Shown in pieces: positions 4,856 to 9,843 of a stretch of DNA of 9,843 nt. Origin of the DNA: Gammaproteobacteria bacterium. GTDB taxonomy: Bacteria; Pseudomonadota; Gammaproteobacteria; SZUA-229. The notes below the pieces were generated by a model, which was given only the letters and a program-made list of their open reading frames with translations, did no database searches and was not told where the DNA came from. The stretch's first letter is position 1; the number at the start of each line of letters is the position of its first letter. The position numbers and the translations under genes were made by a program. Location: positions 1 to 9,843 of the forward strand of contig JAOUPA010000069.1 of assembly GCA_029880105.1 (NCBI GenBank), written 5' to 3'.

Positions 4856-7108
4856 ATGGCTGATGAAATGAAAATTGGCGCATATATTTGTAAAGGTTGT
4901 GGTATCGGTGATCGCCTGAATGCAGATCAGCTGGCATCCACAGCAACTCGTGATGGTAAAGCAGCAATCTGTCAGCAGCACGATTTCCTGTGTAACGAAG
5001 ATGGCGTGAAGATGATTCAGGCCGATATCGATAACGAAGGTGTTAACCGTGTTGTTATCGCTGCCTGTTCGCGCCGTGCTAAAACTGAAGCCTTTGCTTT
5101 TGAAAATGTGACCTTGCACCGTGCGAACCTGCGTGAAGGTGTCATCTGGGTTCGTCCTGATAGTGACGACCAGCAGGAAACCACGCAGGAAATGGCAGAT
5201 GATTACATTCGTATGGCCTGTGCTGAAGCGAAATACAGCAAGATCCCTGAGTCCAGTGGTCAGCAGGGTGTTAACAAGAACATCCTGATCGTCGGTGGTG
5301 GTGTTGGTGGTATGACCGCTGCACTGGAAGCCTCTAAAGCGGGCTACCCATGTAGCATCGTTGAAAAGACTGCGACCCTCGGTGGTGCCACTGCACAGCT
5401 GCATAAAGTTATTCCAACAAAAGCACCATTTGCTGATCCACAGGAAAATCCTGTTGCTGCATTGGTGGCAGCGGTTGAAGCAGATGACAATATTACGGTT
5501 TACCTGAATTCAAGAACCACCAATATTTCTGGTGCACCAGGTCGTTTTGCAGCAGATATTTCTACCGAGAGTGGTGCAACCCAGACTAAAGAGTTTGGTG
5601 CGATTGTTCAGGCGAGTGGTTTTACGCCTTACGATGCGAATAAACTGCCTGAGTTTGCTTACGGCAAAAACAAAGATGTGGTAACACAGGCTGAGCTTGA
5701 AGCACTGGCTATAGCTGCTAATGGTGGCGCAATTAAACGCCCATCTGACGGTAAGGAAGTTTCTAGCGTGGTCTTTGTTCAGTGTGCGGGTCAACGCAGT
5801 AAGAAAGAAGGTCACCTGGAGCACTGTTCTGGTTACTGCTGTAGTGCCAGTATCAAACAGGCGATGTACTTCAAGGATCAGAACCCTGATGTTGAAACTA
5901 CCATTATGTACACCGATTTGCGTACACCGGGTGCAGGCGGTGAGAACTTCTACCGCAGTGGTCAGAAGAAAGGTGTTATCTTTACCAAGAGCGTTGTGAG
6001 TGAAGTTGTTGATGGTGCAAACCCAACCGTTAAGTTCAAGGATCTGATCCTGAATGAAGAAGCTGAGGTTGAAGCTGATCTGGTCGTTCTCGCTACCGGT
6101 ATGGTGCCTAACTCAGGCCAGCCAACCCGTGCAGAATTGACGATTGCCGAAAATGAAGATGCAGCATCAGCGAAGGCTGGAGAAGAAGTCGAAATTCGTG
6201 TTGATGTTGAGTCAATCCTTAACCTTGATTACCGCCAGGGTAAAGATGTACCTCATATGGCTAATGGCTTTGCAGATTCACATTTCATCTGCTTCCCATA
6301 CGAGACACAGCGTACTGGTATTTATACTGCCGGACCAACACGTCGTCCTATGGATGCCAAGCAGGCAATGGACGATGCCATGGGTGCAGCAATGCGCGCT
6401 ATTGGTGAGGCAGAAAATGCCGGTCTGGGTAGAGCAGCGCATCCTCGTTCTGGTGATCTGAGCTTCCCAAGCTTCCGTAAGGAAGGTTGTACACAGTGTA
6501 AGCGTTGTACAGTGGAGTGTCCTTTCGGTGCAATCAATGAAGACGAACAGGGATACCCTGTTTACAACGAATCACGTTGCCGTCGTTGTGGTACTTGTAT
6601 GGGTGCCTGCCCGGTACGTGTTATCTCTTTTGAGAACTACTCGGTTGATACCGTTGGTCAGCAGCTGAAAGCAGTTGATATGCCTGATGAATTTTCAGAA
6701 AAGCCACGTATCCTGATTCTTGCCTGTGAGAACGATGCCTATCCTGCTCTCGATATGGCAGCACAGAATAAGCTGGAATACAGTGCCTTCGCACGTATTA
6801 TTCCTATTCGCTGTCTGGGCTCGATCAGTCTGAGTTGGATTACTGACTCAATGAACAGTGGTTTCGATGGCATCATCCTGATGGGCTGTCCAAGTGGCGA
6901 CAACTATCAGTGTCACTTTGTTAAGGGTTCAGGCACCGCGCAGGAGCGTATGGGTAAAGTAGGTGATACCCTGCAGTCCTTAAGCCTTGAGCAAGAACGT
7001 GTACAGACTTATGAAATCTCCATTACGGATATTCATAAAGTGCCACAAATTATTAACGATATGGCTACGACGATCGAACAGATCGGCATGAGCCCATTCA
7101 AGTTCTAA
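4856..7108 (+). CDS. qmoB: QmoB, HdrA-like flavoprotein with ferredoxin and MvhD-like domains
   Basis: The 750-residue protein has four parts. Residues 1-75 form an HdrA-type N-terminal domain with C12, C15, C39, C46 and C71 (VVIAACSRR). The FAD-binding core has G147-x-G149-x2-G152 and an HdrA signature C310-A-G-Q-R ... C324-SGY-C328-C329. A double ferredoxin follows, C545-x2-C548-x2-C551-x3-C555-P and C575-x2-C578-x2-C581-x3-C585-P, giving two [4Fe-4S] clusters. The C-terminal domain (about 618-750) resembles MvhD, with C624, C653, C678 and C686. Unlike QmoA it has no Cys in the region after the first FAD motif, so the two subunits split the cofactor sites of one HdrA. Size and order match QmoB. 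GGAGG (4843-4847) lies inside the qmoA end and the gap is 3 nt, so translation is probably coupled. The MvhD-like domain marks a docking or electron-entry point, with AprBA the expected partner. Cytosolic, no membrane segment. Confidence 0.93.
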   Translation: MADEMKIGAYICKGCGIGDRLNADQLASTATRDGKAAICQQHDFLCNEDGVKMIQADIDNEGVNRVVIAACSRRAKTEAFAFENVTLHRANLREGVIWVRPDSDDQQETTQEMADDYIRMACAEAKYSKIPESSGQQGVNKNILIVGGGVGGMTAALEASKAGYPCSIVEKTATLGGATAQLHKVIPTKAPFADPQENPVAALVAAVEADDNITVYLNSRTTNISGAPGRFAADISTESGATQTKEFGAIVQASGFTPYDANKLPEFAYGKNKDVVTQAELEALAIAANGGAIKRPSDGKEVSSVVFVQCAGQRSKKEGHLEHCSGYCCSASIKQAMYFKDQNPDVETTIMYTDLRTPGAGGENFYRSGQKKGVIFTKSVVSEVVDGANPTVKFKDLILNEEAEVEADLVVLATGMVPNSGQPTRAELTIAENEDAASAKAGEEVEIRVDVESILNLDYRQGKDVPHMANGFADSHFICFPYETQRTGIYTAGPTRRPMDAKQAMDDAMGAAMRAIGEAENAGLGRAAHPRSGDLSFPSFRKEGCTQCKRCTVECPFGAINEDEQGYPVYNESRCRRCGTCMGACPVRVISFENYSVDTVGQQLKAVDMPDEFSEKPRILILACENDAYPALDMAAQNKLEYSAFARIIPIRCLGSISLSWITDSMNSGFDGIILMGCPSGDNYQCHFVKGSGTAQERMGKVGDTLQSLSLEQERVQTYEISITDIHKVPQIINDMATTIEQIGMSPFKF

Positions 7109-7121
7109 GGGAGCCAATATT

Positions 7122-7736
7122 ATGAGTTCAATGGTTGAAAAATACCGTAATAACTTCCTGAAAGAAGTTGAGGCCAATGTTGAAGAAGGCGAATGGGTGA
7201 AAATGTGCATGCAGTGTGGTGTATGTGCTGGCTCATGTCCGCTAGGTAAACACTGGGATCATCCTCCTCAGGAAATCTTTATGATGATTCGTGCTGGTAA
7301 GCGCGACGAAGTACTGACTTCTGATTCTATGTGGATGTGTACTTCGTGCTACAACTGCATCGTGCGTTGTCCACGTGAACTACCGATTACCCACATCATG
7401 CATGGTCTGGCTAATTACGCGAAGCGTCTTGGTCTGGCACCAAAAGCACAGCCTACAGCATGGTTCTCTCAGGTTTTCTGGGACAATATGATGAAGAAAG
7501 GCCGTGTTAACGAGCTAAAACTGGGTCTGTCACTGTACTTCAAAGACGGTTTTGTCTCAGGCATTAAAGAGTCATTGAAGCACCAGAAACTGGGTATGAA
7601 TATGATGAAAGCCAAGCGTATGAGCCCAATGGAGTTATTTGGTGGTCATGGTGTGAAAAATGCCGGTGACTTGCAGAAGATTATTAAAAAAGCGCAAGAG
7701 ATCGAGAATGCTCGTATCGAAAGCTACGGTAAATAA
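7122..7736 (+). CDS. hdrC: HdrC-like ferredoxin subunit (replaces the HdrC part of QmoC)
   Basis: The 204-residue protein carries two [4Fe-4S] motifs typical of HdrC: C29-x2-C32-x2-C35-x3-C39-P and C73-x2-C76-x2-C79-x3-C83-P. After residue 90 the chain is basic and amphipathic, with no transmembrane helices. This matters because QmoC, the usual third Qmo subunit, is an HdrC-like domain fused to a membrane cytochrome b; here the protein ends without that part. It should relay electrons between the QmoAB flavins and HdrB. AAGGGAG (7107-7113) overlaps the qmoB stop and lies 8 nt before the ATG, and the intergenic gap is 13 nt, so it is cotranscribed. The C-terminal half (WFSQVFWDNMMKKGRVNELK and KAKRMSPMELFGG segments) resembles HdrC linker regions rather than a known enzyme. 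The symbol denotes family membership, not a methanogenic role. Confidence 0.9.
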   Translation: MSSMVEKYRNNFLKEVEANVEEGEWVKMCMQCGVCAGSCPLGKHWDHPPQEIFMMIRAGKRDEVLTSDSMWMCTSCYNCIVRCPRELPITHIMHGLANYAKRLGLAPKAQPTAWFSQVFWDNMMKKGRVNELKLGLSLYFKDGFVSGIKESLKHQKLGMNMMKAKRMSPMELFGGHGVKNAGDLQKIIKKAQEIENARIESYGK

Positions 7737-7751
7737 AGAGGCGTAACTACA

Positions 7752-8651
7752 ATGGCTAAATACGAATATTCATACTACCCAGGCTGTTCTTCACAGAAAG
7801 GCGCTTCAGGTTCTAACCTGCAACGTTCAGTTGATACCATGTGTGAAGAGTTGGATGTAAAACTGAACCAGATTCCTGATTGGAACTGTTGTTCAGCCTC
7901 TATCGGTTACGGCGGTGGCGGTGTGCTGCCACGTATGACTTTGTCGGCACGTAATATCGCGCTGTCTGAGCAGCATAATGCAGGTCAGGACATAGTGGCT
8001 ACCTGTGCAGCCTGCTGGTTGGCTACAAAAGAGGCATCAGAGCGTTTTAGTCATGATAGTGACCTCATGGCCGACACCAATAAGGCACTGGCAGAGGCCG
8101 GCCTGAAGCTGGAAAATAAAACCAGGATTCGCCACATGGTGGAAGTACTGATTGAAGACATTGGTTACGAGCAGATTGGCTCAGGCGTGAAAAAACCACT
8201 GGAAGGCTTGAAGGTAGCTGGTTATGTCGGCTGCCAGACTAACCGTCCTTTTGGTATCGACGGTGAGTCATTCGAAAACCCAATGTACCTCGACAAACTG
8301 GTTGATACATTAGGTGGTGAATCAATCAAGACCTACGAGAAAAAAGTACAGTGCTGTGGTGGTGCGTTAGCATTCTCCGAGCCCGTAAAATCGCAGGAAA
8401 TGATCCACGGTATTATCGAAGCGGCTTATGACAATGGTGCTGATGTTATCGCAACGCCTTGCCCATTATGCCAGGCTAATGTTGAAATTTATCAGGACGA
8501 AATCAATGCGAAATACGGCAGCAAGTTCAATATGCCGGTTGTTTATTACAGTCAGTTGATTGATGTCGCTTATGGCCGTAATGCGAAGGATGCATCTCTA
8601 GATGGTCAGGTCATCAAGGCCAAGAAGCTGGAAGAAATTGCTGGAAAATAA
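7752..8651 (+). CDS. hdrB: HdrB-like subunit with two complete CCG domains
   Basis: The 299-residue protein has two cysteine-rich CCG domains: C12 ... C46-C47 ... C85-x2-C88, and C161 ... C201-C202 ... C237-x2-C240. In methanogen HdrB these five-cysteine sets bind the two noncubane [4Fe-4S] clusters that reduce the CoM-S-S-CoB disulfide. Both sets are intact here, so a functional redox site rather than a relic is likely. The natural substrate is unknown: a disulfide or other thiol carrier, or an onward electron partner. It is soluble, with no membrane segment. AGAGG (7737-7741) lies 10 nt before the ATG, 15 nt after the hdrC stop. It ends the operon, followed by a strong terminator at 8681. 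In Gram-positive sulfate reducers hdrB and hdrC homologues beside qmoAB stand in for qmoC, which fits this arrangement. Confidence 0.92.
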   Translation: MAKYEYSYYPGCSSQKGASGSNLQRSVDTMCEELDVKLNQIPDWNCCSASIGYGGGGVLPRMTLSARNIALSEQHNAGQDIVATCAACWLATKEASERFSHDSDLMADTNKALAEAGLKLENKTRIRHMVEVLIEDIGYEQIGSGVKKPLEGLKVAGYVGCQTNRPFGIDGESFENPMYLDKLVDTLGGESIKTYEKKVQCCGGALAFSEPVKSQEMIHGIIEAAYDNGADVIATPCPLCQANVEIYQDEINAKYGSKFNMPVVYYSQLIDVAYGRNAKDASLDGQVIKAKKLEEIAGK

Positions 8652-8680
8652 TAAAAGCTATAACTAGTGGTATTAAAACT

Positions 8681-8707
8681 AAAGCCCGGTATCACCGGGC
8701 TTTTTTT
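8681..8707 (+). terminator. Intrinsic terminator of the qmoAB-hdrCB operon
   Basis: AAAGCCCGGT (8681-8690) pairs perfectly with ACCGGGCTTT (8694-8703) around the loop ATC, and the T run extends to 8707. It starts 30 nt after the hdrB stop and separates the operon from nhaA. Confidence 0.95.
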
Positions 8708-8830
8708 ATGTTTTCTAAATGTCTTCAGATATTAGTGCTGCTGATACATGTTTCTCGTAACAGAGGATTGGGAACTGGCCGGGAGAAAGTAATAATATAT
8801 AGGTCATGAATATATAGTAATGTGAGCGCA

Positions 8831-8887
8831 AGAAAGTCTTTAATCCTCTCTTGATCTTCTGGCTTAGTGGCAGGATTATCTCTTTCT
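8831..8887. promoter_or_regulatory. Two-part inverted repeat upstream of nhaA
   Basis: AGAAAG (8831-8836) pairs with CTTTCT (8882-8887), and TAATCCT (8841-8847) with AGGATTA (8872-8878), separated by a small internal loop (TCTT/TCT) and closed by a 24-nt apical segment. Thirteen matched pairs in one nested structure suggest an RNA fold or an operator around the candidate nhaA promoter. There is no T run, so it is not a terminator. Confidence 0.35.
8851..8879 (+). promoter_or_regulatory. Candidate sigma70 promoter of nhaA
   Basis: TTGATC (8851-8856) and GATTAT (8874-8879) each match 4 of 6 consensus bases with 17 nt between them, giving a start near 8886 and a leader of about 200 nt. An alternative -10, TATAAT at 8907-8912, is perfect but lacks a recognisable -35. 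In AT-rich DNA both could be chance. Confidence 0.25.
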
Positions 8888-9009
8888 GTATATGTTGCTG
8901 CAATAATATAATTTTATATGAAAGATGATTGTTGCGGAACTCTGATGCCACTGCTGTGTTCAATATCTATACACAAGCAGGTATGGGATATACAGGATAT
9001 GTTTATGAG

Positions 9010-9038
9010 AAAATTAGCATTATTTGAATGCCAATTTT
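9010..9038 (+). promoter_or_regulatory. AT-rich leader hairpin upstream of nhaA
   Basis: AAAATT-A-GCATT (9010-9021) pairs with AATGC-C-AATTTT (9027-9038) around ATTTG: eleven pairs with a single A/C mismatch. The right arm ends in five T (9035-9039), as in a weak intrinsic terminator. It lies 47 nt before the nhaA ATG, within the probable leader. It may be an attenuator, a transcript-stability element or chance. Confidence 0.35.
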
Positions 9039-9085
9039 TGTTATATATCTGAATAAACTAAACAATTTCACTTTGAGTTTTTGTA

Positions 9086-9843
9086 ATGATTAAATTGAAA
9101 AAAGATGAGTACATTGCCCCTTGGGAAAAAGCATTTGATCGTGTATTGAGTCCATTGGATGAGTTTGTTCATCGGCAAACTACCAGTGGTATTTTGCTGA
9201 TGATATGTGCTGTGATGGCACTTGTTATAGCTAACTCTCCCTGGAATGAAGCGTATCATCATTTTCTGAAATTGAAATTCACTATTGGTATCGAAGGATT
9301 TCAACTGTCGCAATCGTTGCATCATTGGATCAATGATGGATTGATGGCACTATTTTTTTTCGTGGTTGGTCTGGAGCTCAAGCGTGAGATTCTGGTTGGT
9401 GAGCTTGCAGATATGAAGCAGGCGATGCTTCCAATTATCGCGGCGATCGGCGGTATGCTGGTGCCTGTTTTGATTTATGTCAGTATCAACCCTGAAGGAC
9501 ATGCCCTTAATGGCTGGGGTATACCAATGGCGACTGATATTGCTTTTGCACTGGGTGCATTGGCGCTATTGGGTGGCCGGGTACCAAAAAAACTCCTGAC
9601 TTTTCTAGTCGCCCTCGCGATTGTCGATGACCTCGGAGCCGTTCTGGTTATTGCATTGTTCTATACAGAAACAATTAATTTTAATGCGCTGACTCTAGCT
9701 GCTGCCTTGTTGCTACTACTGCTTGCATTGAATCTTGGTGGTATTCGCCGACCATTGCCATATATGCTAATTGGTGTCGTTCTCTGGATTGCTATGTTAA
9801 AGAGTGGTATACATGCCACACTCGCTGGTGTTTTTCTAGCATT
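9086..9843 (+). CDS. nhaA: NhaA Na+/H+ antiporter (3' end beyond the window)
   Basis: The open frame runs from the ATG at 9086 to the window edge: 252 codons of a protein normally about 380-450 residues, so the C-terminal third is missing. NhaA exports Na+ or Li+ in exchange for two H+ across the inner membrane, controlling cytosolic pH and sodium. Family segments are clear: LMALFFFVVGLELKRE, IAAIGGM, PMATDIAFALGALALLG and VALAIVDDLGAVLVIALFY, then VVLWIAMLKSGIHATLAGV. D151, D181 and D182 correspond to E. coli D133, D163 and D164 with identical 30 and 31 residue spacing, so the ion-binding site is intact. The N-terminus is about 18 residues longer than in E. coli. The Shine-Dalgarno is weak (GAG at 9075-9077, 8 nt before the ATG). 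It lies after the qmo operon terminator and appears to be a separate transcript with a long AT-rich leader. Confidence 0.96.
   Translation, partial: MIKLKKDEYIAPWEKAFDRVLSPLDEFVHRQTTSGILLMICAVMALVIANSPWNEAYHHFLKLKFTIGIEGFQLSQSLHHWINDGLMALFFFVVGLELKREILVGELADMKQAMLPIIAAIGGMLVPVLIYVSINPEGHALNGWGIPMATDIAFALGALALLGGRVPKKLLTFLVALAIVDDLGAVLVIALFYTETINFNALTLAAALLLLLLALNLGGIRRPLPYMLIGVVLWIAMLKSGIHATLAGVFLA

Larger units (their letters stand above)
8708..9085. other. AT-rich spacer between the operon terminator and nhaA
   Basis: This 378-nt stretch has no ORF I can support on either strand. It contains a two-part inverted repeat at 8831-8887, candidate promoter elements (8851-8879, and a perfect TATAAT at 8907-8912 without a good -35), and an AT-rich hairpin at 9010-9038. 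It probably includes the nhaA promoter and leader. I do not recognise a known riboswitch in it. Confidence 0.6.

Noticed and set aside
4805..5404. Long minus-strand open frame (199 codons) across the qmoA-qmoB junction
   Set aside because: It is wholly antisense to well-supported qmoA/qmoB coding sequence, encodes a Thr/Phe-rich composition expected from reverse-complemented biased codons, and has no recognisable domain.
5721..6461. Alternative-frame plus-strand ORFs of 92 and 105 codons inside qmoB
   Set aside because: They lie inside the continuous, domain-rich qmoB frame and have no independent start signal; they are frame shadows.
8708..8809. 33-codon plus-strand ORF starting at the end of the operon terminator T run
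   Set aside because: The start codon directly follows seven T with no ribosome binding site, and the peptide has no support.
8715..8963. Minus-strand 82-codon frame filling most of the spacer before nhaA
   Set aside because: It starts at TTG, has no Shine-Dalgarno, overlaps the inverted repeats and shows no protein-family signature; open frames of this size are common in AT-rich spacers.

Overview
The window looks like a chromosomal stretch of a gammaproteobacterium with a role in the sulfur cycle, most likely a sulfur oxidizer. The reasons are a C-terminal tail resembling GlyGly-CTERM sorting signals, a YchJ/UPF0225 protein, a proteobacterial-type NhaA, strong Shine-Dalgarno sequences, sigma70/CRP-like sites and, above all, a qmo/hdr operon. 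GC content appears moderate, with AT-rich spacers. No rRNA, tRNA, CRISPR array, transposase or other mobile element is visible, and lineage is inferred from gene content only.

Layout: (1) 73-741, a small exported protein with an STN-like (secretin/TonB short N-terminal) domain. (2) 742-1000, a spacer with a candidate promoter, a CRP-like palindrome and three copies of ATCCAGT. (3) 1001-2749, an exported protein of four tandem PPC-like beta domains and a poly-Gly/TM/Arg C-terminal sorting tail, closed by a strong intrinsic terminator (2776-2806). (4) 2913-3302, ychJ on the minus strand, converging on the PPC gene and diverging from the operon. (5) 3303-3565, a regulatory spacer holding a TTCTAT inverted/direct repeat cluster and, just before qmoA, a hairpin followed by seven T that resembles an intrinsic terminator and overlaps the end of a possible short leader ORF. 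(6) 3566-8651, the operon qmoA-qmoB-hdrC-hdrB, with gaps of 3, 13 and 15 nt, each gene with its own ribosome binding site, ended by an intrinsic terminator at 8681-8707. (7) 8708-9085, an AT-rich spacer with two inverted repeats. (8) 9086 to the window end, the first 252 codons of nhaA.

How it works together: QmoA and QmoB are HdrA-type flavin/iron-sulfur proteins which in known systems exchange electrons with APS reductase (AprBA). The usual third subunit, QmoC, is an HdrC domain fused to a membrane cytochrome b. Here that place is taken by a stand-alone HdrC (two [4Fe-4S] motifs) and an HdrB with two complete CCG cysteine sets. The encoded QmoAB-HdrCB complex would therefore be soluble, with a heterodisulfide-reductase-like catalytic end and no quinone-reacting membrane subunit. 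No aprAB, sat or dsr gene is in the window, so the operon stands alone between housekeeping-type genes with its own leader and terminator. This architecture, plus the possible attenuation-type leader, is the most interesting content. The qmoAB-hdrBC arrangement itself is already known from Gram-positive sulfate reducers, so I see no wholly undescribed system here.
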